A stretch of DNA of 64,000 nt from the NCBI GenBank assembly GCA_026125795.1, contig JAHCKM010000004.1, positions 372,001 through 436,000 on the forward strand. The letters are read 5' to 3'. Shown one piece after another: positions 46,533 through 54,540 of the stretch. Position numbers and translations under genes: made by a program. The DNA comes from Burkholderiaceae bacterium. GTDB taxonomy: Bacteria; Pseudomonadota; Gammaproteobacteria; Burkholderiales; Burkholderiaceae_C. The notes under the pieces were generated by a model. The model did not search any database, was not told the DNA's origin, and saw only the letters and a list, made by a program, of their open reading frames with translations. Within the stretch, counting starts at the first letter, position 1, and each line of letters starts with the position of its first letter.

Positions 46533-48365
46533 ATGGGGATGAAAGAGACAAGCGTCGGCAGCAGCATGACGACCGATTCAAGGGAAGGGGAACCCGGTTG
46601 GCCGCAGCTGCACCGAGTGCGGCGCGCCATTGTGGTTGTCGACATGGTCGAGTCGGTGCGACTGATGCAGCAGCACGAGGACGACGTGATCGATCGCTGG
46701 CGCCGCTTCGTGCACGAGGTGCGCACCCAGGTGCTGCCGCAGCACGGCGGCCGCCTGGTGAAGAGCCTGGGCGACGGCATGCTGCTGGAGTTCCAGAACA
46801 TGCGCTCGGCGATGGCCGCCGGCTTTGAAGTCCAGTCGCGCGTCGGGCCCTATAACGAGCAGATCCCGGCCGATGCGCGGATCCTGCTGCGGCTGGGCGT
46901 GCACGCGGGTGACGTGGTCAGCGATTCGCTGGACATCTATGGCGCCGGCGTCAACCTCGCGGCGCGGCTGGCCGGTGCCGGGTCGGCGGGCGGCATCGTC
47001 GTCTCGGCCGAGGCGCGCGACGAGCTTGCCGATGGGCTCGATGCGCAGTTCGAGGACCTCGGCGACCTGTACCTGAAGCACGTGGCGCAACCGGTTCGGG
47101 CCTTCACGGCCCGCGCGGCGCGAGCGCCTTCGCGCGAGGACCCGCCCATGCCGCCGGCCGAGGACTTGCGGCCGGTGCTGGTGATCATCCCGTTTCAGTG
47201 CCGCCGGGGTGACGACGCGCAACACGTGCTCGGCGACCTGATCGTCGACGAGCTGACGGCGTTGTTGTCGCGCGTGTCGGAGTGGCGCGTGATTTCCAAG
47301 CTCTCGGCATCGGCGTTCGCCAGGCGTGAGTTCCGCATGCACGAGCTGCAGGCCACGCTGAAGGCCGACTACGTCGCCTACGGCGCGTACTCGCTGGACG
47401 GCGATCGCGTGCGCCTGCAGCCGCAGCTGGTCGACTGCCACAGCGGCGAGGTGCTTTGGGCCGACGCGCTGACCGAAGACCAGCGTGCCGTCCTGAACGG
47501 GTCTGCCGAGGTGTTCACGACGATCAGCCACGCGATCGCCTCGGCGTTGTTCGGGCACGGCATGCGCCGCGTCGCGGCCCTGCCGCTGCCGCGGTTGGAC
47601 AGCCATGCGCTGCTGCTGGCCAGCGTGGCGCTGATGCACCGCGCCCGACGCAGCGAGTTCGAGAGCGCGCGCGAGGTCATCGAGCACTTGCAGGAGCGCC
47701 ATCCGCGCGCGCCGCAGCCGCATGCGTGGCGCGCCAAGTGGCATGTGCTGCGCGTGGTGCAGGGTTGGTCCCAGGACACGGTGCGCGATGGCGACGAGGC
47801 CCTGACGGCCGGCAACCGGGCGGCGGATTCCGACTCGTCGTCCTCGCTGGCGCTGTCGATGCAGGGCTTGGTGCAGGCCTACCTCAAGCACGACTTCGAC
47901 GCCGCCGCCGACTGCTACGACGAGGCGCTGGCGCTGAACCCGAACGAGTCGCTGGCCTTGCTGCTCAAGGGCGTGCTGCACGCGTTTCTCGGCGAGGGCG
48001 GACAGGCCTATCCGTTGACGCAGCATTCGTTGACGCTGTCGCCGTTGGACCCGATGCGCTATTTCTACCTGTCGCTCAGCGCCGCGGCGGCCATCTCGGC
48101 GCGGCGCTACGACGAGGCCATCGACCTGGCCACGCGGTCGCTGATGGCCAACCGGACGCATTTGTCGACCTACCGGTCGCTGGCGATCGCGCAGTCCTTG
48201 AGCGGGCGCGTCGATGAGGCGCGCAGCACCGTGCAGGAGTTGCTGTGCTACGAGCCGGGGTTCACGGTGAGCCGGTTCCTGCAGCGTTATCCCGGGACCG
48301 CGCTGGCGCCGGCGTACGCGCACCAGCTCGCCGACGCCCTGGCGCAGGCGGGTTTGCCGCGATGA
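46533..48365 (+). CDS. class III adenylate/guanylate cyclase - TolB-like - TPR protein
   Basis: 610 aa, no signal or membrane segment. N-terminal cyclase domain (about residues 30-195) with the metal-binding aspartate D37 in VVVDMVESVRLMQQHE, second metal site SLGDGMLLEF, and the transition-state motif NLAARLAGAG. Middle TolB-like/FlgO-type domain (VLVIIPFQCRRGDDAQHVLG). C-terminal TPR-like helices (AADCYDEALALNPNESLALL). Such proteins are thought to be cytosolic sensors or regulators. It opens the unit leading to the GYA-repeat enzyme and protease; the gap to the next gene is 43 bases. Confidence 0.87.
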   Translation: MGMKETSVGSSMTTDSREGEPGWPQLHRVRRAIVVVDMVESVRLMQQHEDDVIDRWRRFVHEVRTQVLPQHGGRLVKSLGDGMLLEFQNMRSAMAAGFEVQSRVGPYNEQIPADARILLRLGVHAGDVVSDSLDIYGAGVNLAARLAGAGSAGGIVVSAEARDELADGLDAQFEDLGDLYLKHVAQPVRAFTARAARAPSREDPPMPPAEDLRPVLVIIPFQCRRGDDAQHVLGDLIVDELTALLSRVSEWRVISKLSASAFARREFRMHELQATLKADYVAYGAYSLDGDRVRLQPQLVDCHSGEVLWADALTEDQRAVLNGSAEVFTTISHAIASALFGHGMRRVAALPLPRLDSHALLLASVALMHRARRSEFESAREVIEHLQERHPRAPQPHAWRAKWHVLRVVQGWSQDTVRDGDEALTAGNRAADSDSSSSLALSMQGLVQAYLKHDFDAAADCYDEALALNPNESLALLLKGVLHAFLGEGGQAYPLTQHSLTLSPLDPMRYFYLSLSAAAAISARRYDEAIDLATRSLMANRTHLSTYRSLAIAQSLSGRVDEARSTVQELLCYEPGFTVSRFLQRYPGTALAPAYAHQLADALAQAGLPR

Positions 48366-48408
48366 CGCGCTCGCCGGGCTCCGGCACCGATCGTTGGGGA
48401 GAGATGCG

Positions 48409-49566
48409 ATGAGCTACTTTGCGGGGTACGCCGGCTACGCAGGTTACGCGGGTTATGCCGGCTACGCGGGATACGCGGGATACGCCGGCTACGCGGGTTA
48501 TGCCGGCTATTCCGGCATCGCGCCGCTGACCGACACCAGCGCCAGCCCGTTGGGCGCCGACGCATTGCTGCGCTCGCGCGAGGCGCTGTACGTGCCGCCG
48601 AGCGGGCCCGCAGCATGGCAGGGGCAGTGGAGCGCGCCCAAGCGCTGGGATACCGACGACGTGGCCAACCCGCCCGCAATGCTGCCGCCAACCGAGGATC
48701 ACGCCAACCTCATGCGCTGGGACATGCGCATTCGCGCCGCGCTGCTCGACGTGGAGCTGCTGGGCCAGCTCGAGTTCACGCAGCCGGACCCGGAGACGCT
48801 GCAGCTTTCCAGCCGTGCGGCCAGCGGTGCCCTGGTGAAGATCACGCGGCCGTCGCGCTCGGTTTTCGAGGCGCAGCTCGAGTGGGTCGAGAGCTGGTCC
48901 ACGCGGCGCGAGGAACGCCTGGGTGAGATCGTGTCGCAGCAGCTGCCGCAGGTGGCGCACTGGGCGTCGCTGCTGCAGCTGACGCCGCAGCGGCATCGAC
49001 ACACGCTGGAGCTGCTGGAGACGGCGCTGCGCTTCGCGATGCTGGTGGTCATGCGCTTCAAGCACGCGCTGTGCTGTCCACGGCCGAGCGAGTATTCGCC
49101 GAACGTGCAGCCGCTGATCCCGGTGCCCAACTACTCCGCGCTGCCCAGCGGGCATGCCACGGAATCGCACATGGCCACGCACCTGCTGCTGGCGCTGACC
49201 GCGCAGTCGCCGGGTTCGGCGCTGGCGCAGCAGTTGCGCCGCCTGGCGGCGCGCATCAGCGACAACCGCGTGGTCGCCGGCTTGCACTTTCCGGTCGACA
49301 GCGCGGCCGGGCAGGTGCTGGGCATCGCGTTGGCCACGTATTTCACGGCGCTGGCCACGCAACAAGCGGCCACCGAAGGCTGGACGTTCATCGGCACCGA
49401 GGCCAGCGCGACGCCCGACTGGAATCCCGAGGCGATCTATGGCGCCGCGCTGCCCGACCACCTGCAGCGAGATGCCCGTGTGCTGACCGATCCCGCTGCT
49501 GCGCCGATGCTGCGCCAGCTGTGGAAGCTGGCGCGTGCCGAGCAGATCGACATGGGATTTCGCTAG
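48409..49566 (+). CDS. PAP2/vanadium-haloperoxidase-fold protein with N-terminal GYA repeats
   Basis: 385 aa from ATG 48409 with GGGGAGA site. Residues 6-35 are nine Gly-Tyr-Ala triplets and one Gly-Tyr-Ser (48424-48513). The catalytic core carries K218 and RP at 225-226 (K-x6-RP), PSGH at 246-249, and R287-x5-H293-x3-D297, a complete PAP2 / vanadium-dependent haloperoxidase site; which activity (phosphatase or halide oxidation) cannot be told. No signal peptide or transmembrane segments, unlike lipid phosphatases, which favours the soluble haloperoxidase-like branch. Eleven bases from the next gene. Confidence 0.85.
   Translation: MSYFAGYAGYAGYAGYAGYAGYAGYAGYAGYAGYSGIAPLTDTSASPLGADALLRSREALYVPPSGPAAWQGQWSAPKRWDTDDVANPPAMLPPTEDHANLMRWDMRIRAALLDVELLGQLEFTQPDPETLQLSSRAASGALVKITRPSRSVFEAQLEWVESWSTRREERLGEIVSQQLPQVAHWASLLQLTPQRHRHTLELLETALRFAMLVVMRFKHALCCPRPSEYSPNVQPLIPVPNYSALPSGHATESHMATHLLLALTAQSPGSALAQQLRRLAARISDNRVVAGLHFPVDSAAGQVLGIALATYFTALATQQAATEGWTFIGTEASATPDWNPEAIYGAALPDHLQRDARVLTDPAAAPMLRQLWKLARAEQIDMGFR
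48424..48513 (+). repeat. ten-unit 9-bp coding repeat (Gly-Tyr-Ala/Ser)
   Basis: Ten units of GGN TAY GCN (last TCC). Synonymous changes occur between units (GGG/GGC/GGT/GGA; GCC/GCA/GCG; TAC/TAT), whereas the amino acids stay fixed, so the peptide has been kept after amplification. Confidence 0.9.
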
Positions 49567-49576
49567 CGAGGCGCCC

Positions 49577-49918
49577 ATGAGCTGGCGTCGACTCGATCTG
49601 AGCGATTGCGCATCGCTGGCCGGGGCCTTGCACGTCGATCGCCTCGACGTGCACGCTGTTTGGGCCTGCATCACCGGCTATCGAGGTTATCAGCGACCGC
49701 CGGGCAGGCGCCTTCCGATCGTTCTGGAGCTCGCGCAGGACGTCACTGCCGAGCAGCGCGTGCGCATCGCCCGGTGGGTCAACGTGCCGAACGTGTACGA
49801 CCCGGCCAGCGAACGGTTCTGGACCGGCTGGGTGGATGAAGCCCATCTGCCGCTGCTCAGCGCCGAGCCCGGCGTGGCCCGCTGGCGCTTCGGCATGCCG
49901 CAGAACCGCCAGGCATGA
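49577..49918 (+). CDS. 113-aa protein, possible detached S8 prodomain
   Basis: No family is recognised with certainty. The C-terminal two thirds (RLPIVLELAQDVTAEQRVRI ... FWTGWVDEAHLPLLSAEPGV ... WRFGM) read like the inhibitor-I9 or analogous prodomain of subtilases, with strand-helix-strand and a final strand ending before the mature protease. The stop overlaps the S8 gene start (ATGA), the distance 11 bases from the PAP2-like gene. A folding chaperone or inhibitor acting in trans is inference. Confidence 0.6.
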   Translation: MSWRRLDLSDCASLAGALHVDRLDVHAVWACITGYRGYQRPPGRRLPIVLELAQDVTAEQRVRIARWVNVPNVYDPASERFWTGWVDEAHLPLLSAEPGVARWRFGMPQNRQA

Positions 49919-51465
49919 AGGATTCGCTCGCCCCGGCTGCGCCGGTGCCCTGCGTGGGCATCATCGATCACGGCATCGCCTTCGCGCACGCCAAGTTCCG
50001 GTGGCTCGGCAGGCCGGCGCAGACGCGTGTGCTCGCGTTCTGGGATCAGGATCCCGGCGCGGCCGGGCGTGTTGCACCCTGGTCGGGTGTCCCGGAGTTC
50101 GGATACGGCGCGCAGCTGTCCGCGCTGGACATTGACGCGGCCATCGCGCGGCACCCGAACGACGAGGCGGCGCTGTATCGGGAGCTCCAGTACGAGCCGG
50201 CGCGCAAGCGCCATTCGCACGGCACGCATGTGCTCGATCTCGCCGCCGGTTGCCCCGATCCGCTCAAGCCGCCGCGCGAGGAGGCCGATCCATCGGACCG
50301 CGGTGCGTCGCAGGCGCCGATCGTCGTCGTGCAGATGCCGCACCAGCCGGTCAAGGACACCTCGGGCGCGTCGCACGGCGTGCACGTGCTCGACGCGCTG
50401 CACTACATCGCCGCGCGAGCACCGGCGGGCCGGCCGGTCGTGATCAACCTGAGCGACGGAGCCTACGGTGGTCCGCACGACGGTCAGTCGATGTTGGAAT
50501 GCGGCATCGACGACTTTTTGCGGCGCCATGCCCACGTTCATCTCGTGCTGGCGGCGGGCAACGCGCACGAGGCTCGCCTGCACGCCAGCTGCCCCGACGC
50601 GGGTCTGGCTGCGGGCGAGGCCTGTTCGTTCGACTGGCAGATCCTGCCGGAGGACGGTGCCGACAGCTTGTTGGAGGTCTGGCTGGACGACCGGTACGCC
50701 GCCGGCGAGGTGTCGCTGCAGTTGACCCCACCGGGCCGCGCTTCGGCCGTGCAGGTGGTCTTGGGCGACAGCTGGATGCTCGAGCCGGGCCCCGGCGCGG
50801 TGGCGGCGGCCGTGATCTCACGCATCGATGCGCCCAATCGCTGGCTGCGCAGCATGTTCCTGGTCGCGGTGGGCCCCACCGTGCGGTCGCTGCGCGAGCG
50901 TGCCGCCCCGCACGGGCTGTGGCGCGTGACGGTCACCAACGAGACCGTGGCTGCGCGGCCGGTGCGGGTGGATGCCTGGGTCGAGCGCGGCGACTCGGCC
51001 CTGGGCGATCGGCCGCTGAAGCGCCAGTCGATCCTGTGCGCCGATGCGCTCGTGCCCGGCGCGGTCCGTGGCGAGCGCACGCTGGGCAGCCTGTCCGGCA
51101 GCGCGGAGGCCATCGTCGCCGGGGCAAGGTACCGGCGCGGCGTGGCCTTCAGCGGGCCGCGTCCGGCGGCGATGACCGCCCAGGCGCGCTACTCCTCGCG
51201 CGGTCCCGGTCGCGCAGCGCCGGCGGCCTCCACCGGCCCCGACTTTCTGGCCCCCGGGGACGAGGCACCGAACGCACCCGGGCTGACGGCCGCCGGAAGC
51301 TTGTCGCACAGCGCATGCCGCCTGGGCGGGACCAGCATGGCGGCGCCGATCGTGACCCGACGCATCGTCAACCTGCTGTGCGGCGACGCGCCGCCGGCAG
51401 GTCGTGAGGCGTTGCGCCAGGCGTTGGCACGAGGACTCGACAGCGAGGTACCGCCCCGTTCCTAA
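49915..51465 (+). CDS. S8 (subtilisin-like) serine peptidase
   Basis: 516 aa, no signal peptide. Catalytic aspartate D18 in GIIDHGIAF, histidine H102 in HSHGTHV, oxyanion asparagine in LAAGNAHEAR and serine in GGTSMAAPI. About 250 residues with beta-rich character separate the Asn from the Ser region, an insertion also known from CspA-like clostridial and related cytosolic S8 proteins. The N-terminus lacks a prodomain, and the preceding gene may supply it. It overlaps the convergent PAS gene by 4 bases. Confidence 0.9.
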   Translation: MKDSLAPAAPVPCVGIIDHGIAFAHAKFRWLGRPAQTRVLAFWDQDPGAAGRVAPWSGVPEFGYGAQLSALDIDAAIARHPNDEAALYRELQYEPARKRHSHGTHVLDLAAGCPDPLKPPREEADPSDRGASQAPIVVVQMPHQPVKDTSGASHGVHVLDALHYIAARAPAGRPVVINLSDGAYGGPHDGQSMLECGIDDFLRRHAHVHLVLAAGNAHEARLHASCPDAGLAAGEACSFDWQILPEDGADSLLEVWLDDRYAAGEVSLQLTPPGRASAVQVVLGDSWMLEPGPGAVAAAVISRIDAPNRWLRSMFLVAVGPTVRSLRERAAPHGLWRVTVTNETVAARPVRVDAWVERGDSALGDRPLKRQSILCADALVPGAVRGERTLGSLSGSAEAIVAGARYRRGVAFSGPRPAAMTAQARYSSRGPGRAAPAASTGPDFLAPGDEAPNAPGLTAAGSLSHSACRLGGTSMAAPIVTRRIVNLLCGDAPPAGREALRQALARGLDSEVPPRS

Positions 51466-51920
51466 GGGCCGACCTTGCGTTTACCGAGCAGGACCAGCGC
51501 GCCGGCGCCGCCGGAATCGCAGGAGTCGGGCATCGGGACCACGGTCAGGCGCAGGCGCTGCTCCGCCTCGCCCAGCACGGCGCTACCGCGCCGGCGCCGC
51601 ACGCATGCATCGGCCAGCGCCTGGTGCAGCGGTACCACGTCGCGCGGGCTGCGACTGCGCAGTGTGCGGCCGAGCAACTGCAGCGGATGCTCCGCATCGA
51701 GTTCGGCGCGCGCCATCGGGTTGGCGTGCAGCACGTGCCCGTCGTCGGCGACGAGCAGCAGGCCATGGTCGAACTGGTCGAGCATTGAGGCGAGCGCGGC
51801 GGCGAGCGCAGGCGGTCGCGCGGGCCGCCCGGCGCCGTGTTGGAGACCCAGGCGCGGCGGCGCCGCGCTGCGTGTGAGGGCTGTTTCGTTGCCGTGCAGG
51901 CCGGCTGGCAAGTCGAGCAT
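51462..51920 (-). CDS. PAS-domain protein, possibly a truncated LuxR-type regulator
   Basis: 152 aa from ATG 51920 (open frame extends further). A PAS-like domain at about residues 45-150 (FDHGLLLVADDGHVLHANPM ... LRLTVVPMPDS ... GALVLLGKRKVGP). In betaproteobacterial PAS-LuxR proteins this block continues directly into a helix-turn-helix. Here the frame ends immediately after KRKVGP, so the DNA-binding domain is missing. It converges on the protease. Confidence 0.6.
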   Translation of the reverse strand: MLDLPAGLHGNETALTRSAAPPRLGLQHGAGRPARPPALAAALASMLDQFDHGLLLVADDGHVLHANPMARAELDAEHPLQLLGRTLRSRSPRDVVPLHQALADACVRRRRGSAVLGEAEQRLRLTVVPMPDSCDSGGAGALVLLGKRKVGP

Positions 51921-52205
51921 GGATCGTTCCGGGACCGCGGCCGACAGGCGCGACTGGGGCCAAGAGTAGACGTCGGCGCCCCGTCCGAGCCGGACCGATT
52001 GCCGCGCCGCCGTGTGACGCATTCACATCGCCTGGCCCCATGCCGCTTGCAGGCGGGCACGGGGCCACCCGCAGCCCCGGCATGACCCCCGATGGAGGGA
52101 CCCCGCCCGGTGGCCCTCGATGTTCCGCCAGCCGGGCGATGGTGCCGGCACGGCGTGGCGTCGACGATTCGCTGCACACGTCACCCACCCGCCGGAGCCG
52201 AAACG
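51921..52205. other. intergenic gap without recognised features
   Basis: 285 bases upstream of both the leftward PAS gene and the rightward 76-aa gene; no clear hairpin terminator or consensus promoter was found by eye. Confidence 0.4.
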
Positions 52206-52436
52206 ATGAAGTTCACCACCCGCGCCGCGCCGCCCGCCGCCACCGCCCCCTCGCTCGTGCTCACGCCGCTGCGCGAGTTGGCCTTGTTGCCGTTGCTCGA
52301 AGAGCCGGCGCTGGCGGCGGAGGCCGACTTCAGCCGCTGTGGCTGGTTCGACTCCAGTCTTGAACTGGCCGCCGGGCTTGAGGTGATCGAGTTCGTCGAC
52401 GCCCTGCCGGCCGGCCTGCCGTTCGAGACGCTTTGA
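52206..52436 (+). CDS. 76-aa protein of unknown function
   Basis: ATG 52206; codons GC-ended. The N-terminal half is proline/alanine-rich, the C-terminal half is acidic with a single cysteine (FSRCGWFDSSLELAAGLEVI). The WFDSS.EL..GLEV pattern recurs in short Burkholderiales proteins of unknown role (from memory, not checked). No signal peptide or TM segment. Confidence 0.55.
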   Translation: MKFTTRAAPPAATAPSLVLTPLRELALLPLLEEPALAAEADFSRCGWFDSSLELAAGLEVIEFVDALPAGLPFETL

Positions 52437-52590
52437 CGGTGGCGGCTCATCCGCTTCGTCCGCCGCCGATGCAGTCCGTCGGCGCCGGTGTGCGGCTGGT
52501 CGCAATCCGATCGCAGCGCAGCGAACCGCTGCCTACAGTGCACTCCATCGACGAGGCCGATCTCGCCATCGCAGCAACCAGGAGAGCACC

Positions 52591-52740
52591 ATGTTCCGCA
52601 CCTTCGCCGCCCAAGCCGTTTCGTTCAGCCTGGCCCTGGTGATCACGCTCGCGACGCTGATGGGGCTCAACAGCCTGGCCTCGACGGAGAGCGCGGCGCA
52701 TCCACAACAGATCGCCACGGCCAAGGCCCCGCAGGCCTGA
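52591..52740 (+). CDS. 49-aa single-span membrane peptide
   Basis: ATG 52591 preceded by AGGAGA. The product has one hydrophobic stretch (AVSFSLALVITLATLMGL, about residues 9-26) and a polar C-terminal tail ending APQA; it may be a membrane peptide or cleaved exported peptide. Not recognised as any family. Stand-alone between the 76-aa gene and the DUF427 gene. Confidence 0.6.
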   Translation: MFRTFAAQAVSFSLALVITLATLMGLNSLASTESAAHPQQIATAKAPQA

Positions 52741-52832
52741 GCGGCCGGATCGCCCCGGCATTCGCTGGCTCGTTGACGGCCGACTCCGGGCCTCTACGAT
52801 GTCGATTCCAGTCATGCATGCCGGAGCCCACG

Positions 52833-53114
52833 ATGAAGGCCGTCTGGAAGGACGTGGTGATCGCGCAAAGCGACGACACGGTGGTGGTCGAAGGCAACCA
52901 CTACTTCCCTGAGAGCTCGCTGAAGGCGGAGTACACCACCTTCAGCAACCACCGCACGAGCTGTCCATGGAAAGGGCAGGCGCACTACAAGAGCCTGCTC
53001 GTCAACGGCGAGATGAATCCCGACGCGGTGTGGTACTACCCCGAGCCGAGCGAGGCGGCCCAGGCGATCAAGGGTCGTGTGGCGTTCTGGAAGGGTGTGC
53101 AGGTGATCGAGTGA
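52833..53114 (+). CDS. DUF427 domain protein
   Basis: 93 aa. The complete DUF427 pattern is present: MKAVWKDVVIAQSDDTVVVE, GNHYFPESSLKAEY and a PWKGQAHYKSL block with WYYPEPSEAAQAIKGRVAFW. Small beta-rich proteins of unknown biochemical role. ATG at 52833 matches the family N-terminus. Confidence 0.9.
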   Translation: MKAVWKDVVIAQSDDTVVVEGNHYFPESSLKAEYTTFSNHRTSCPWKGQAHYKSLLVNGEMNPDAVWYYPEPSEAAQAIKGRVAFWKGVQVIE

Positions 53115-53139
53115 CGCACGAGCGCTGAGCGCGGCCATC

Positions 53140-54513
53140 GTGGCGGCCGAGCAGCTGCTGCCGTTCGTCGGCCTGCTGTCGCAAGCCGTGCTGGCGCTGC
53201 TGTTCGCGATCGTCTGGCGCACCTTGCGTCGTCGCTGGGCGCTGTGGCTCGCGCTCGGTTTCACGGCCAACGCCGCGATGTATGCCGCGATGCTCGCCGG
53301 CACCGTGCAGGTGGCGCTGGCCGGCCGGCCGTCGACGCTGATCGCGTTGCTGTCGGTGCTGGCAATCGTGCTGATCACCAACGCCGTGATCCACTACGTC
53401 AACATCGGCGCCGTTTGGTCGCGGCGCTTGAACGCCACCTCGGTCGCCGTTGCAGTGCTCGCGGTGGGCCTGGGCGTGGCGGGCTACCTGTCGCGCGCCG
53501 TCGGGCTCGGCGTGCTGGCGCTGTACGTGGTGTCGTGGGCGGCCCTGTTCGTGCGCGCGGCGCGGCTCGAGCCGCACAGCGGTCACGGGCTCGTGATCGT
53601 GGCGCTGCTGGCGTATCCGGCCACCTGGGCCGCTGCCGTGCTGGGCTGGGTGCGCCCCGAACTGCTGGCCGGCATCGGCGTGCTGCCGTTCTCGGTGCTC
53701 GGCGCGACGCTACTCACCACCGGGTTGCTGCGGGCCCAACGCCAGGCGGCGCTGGCGTTGGTTGAACGCGAACACGCGCAGGAGCAGCTGCGCATCGCGC
53801 ACGAGTCGCTCGAGCAGCGGGTGGCGCTGCGCACCGCCGAACTGCGCGAGGACATCGAAGGGCTGGAGAGTTTCAACCGCAGCGTGTCGCACGACCTGCG
53901 CGCGCCGCTCGGCGGCATCGTGGGTGTGGCGCGTCTGGGGCGCGAGGCGCTGACCGCGGGCGACACCGCGCAGGCGCGCCGCATGCTCGATCTGATCGAG
54001 AGCCAGGCGGTCAATTCGGTCCAGCTGGTCGAGGCGCTGCTGTCGCTGGCGCGTGCCAGCGATGCCCCGATGCAGGTGGCCGCAGTGGACACCGGCGCGC
54101 TGGCGCGGGGCGTGGTCGATGCGCTGGTGACGCCATCAAGGTCCGCGCAGGTCGCGGTGGCGCCAACCATGCCCACGGTGCAAGCCGACGCCGAGTTGCT
54201 GCGCCAGGTCTTTGCCAACCTGATCGGCAATGCGATCAAGTTTGCGATGCATGCGGGCCAGCCTCGGGTCGATGTGGGCACCGACCGCGTGCGTGGCGAG
54301 ACCGTGTTCTTCGTGCGCGACAACGGCGTCGGCTTCGAGCGCGGCGCGGGCGAGCGGCTGTTCAAGCCGTTCGTGCGCCTGCATGACCGCAGCTACGACG
54401 GATTCGGCGTCGGGCTGTCGATCGTCAAGCGCATCGTCGACCGCCATGGCGGCCGCGTCTGGGCAGAAAGCCGGCCCGGGCAAGGCGCGAGCTTCTATTT
54501 CACGCTGGGGTGA
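53140..54513 (+). CDS. membrane sensor histidine kinase
   Basis: 457 aa from GTG 53140. Six to seven hydrophobic N-terminal helices (to about residue 200) form a sensor or 7TM-like input, a coiled coil follows (REHAQEQLRIAHESLEQRVA), then HisKA with phospho-acceptor H251 in SVSHDLRAPLGGIVG and HATPase with NLIGNAIKFAM, DNGVGFERG and GFGVGLSIVKRIV. No response regulator lies next to it in the window. Confidence 0.88.
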   Translation: MAAEQLLPFVGLLSQAVLALLFAIVWRTLRRRWALWLALGFTANAAMYAAMLAGTVQVALAGRPSTLIALLSVLAIVLITNAVIHYVNIGAVWSRRLNATSVAVAVLAVGLGVAGYLSRAVGLGVLALYVVSWAALFVRAARLEPHSGHGLVIVALLAYPATWAAAVLGWVRPELLAGIGVLPFSVLGATLLTTGLLRAQRQAALALVEREHAQEQLRIAHESLEQRVALRTAELREDIEGLESFNRSVSHDLRAPLGGIVGVARLGREALTAGDTAQARRMLDLIESQAVNSVQLVEALLSLARASDAPMQVAAVDTGALARGVVDALVTPSRSAQVAVAPTMPTVQADAELLRQVFANLIGNAIKFAMHAGQPRVDVGTDRVRGETVFFVRDNGVGFERGAGERLFKPFVRLHDRSYDGFGVGLSIVKRIVDRHGGRVWAESRPGQGASFYFTLG

Positions 54514-54540
54514 GCCTGCAGGCCCCGCTCTGGGGCGCGC

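Noticed and set aside
48262-49674. 470-residue antisense frame with short repeats opposite the GYA gene
   Set aside because: The repeat is only the complement of the GYA codons; the sense strand has the catalytic motifs.
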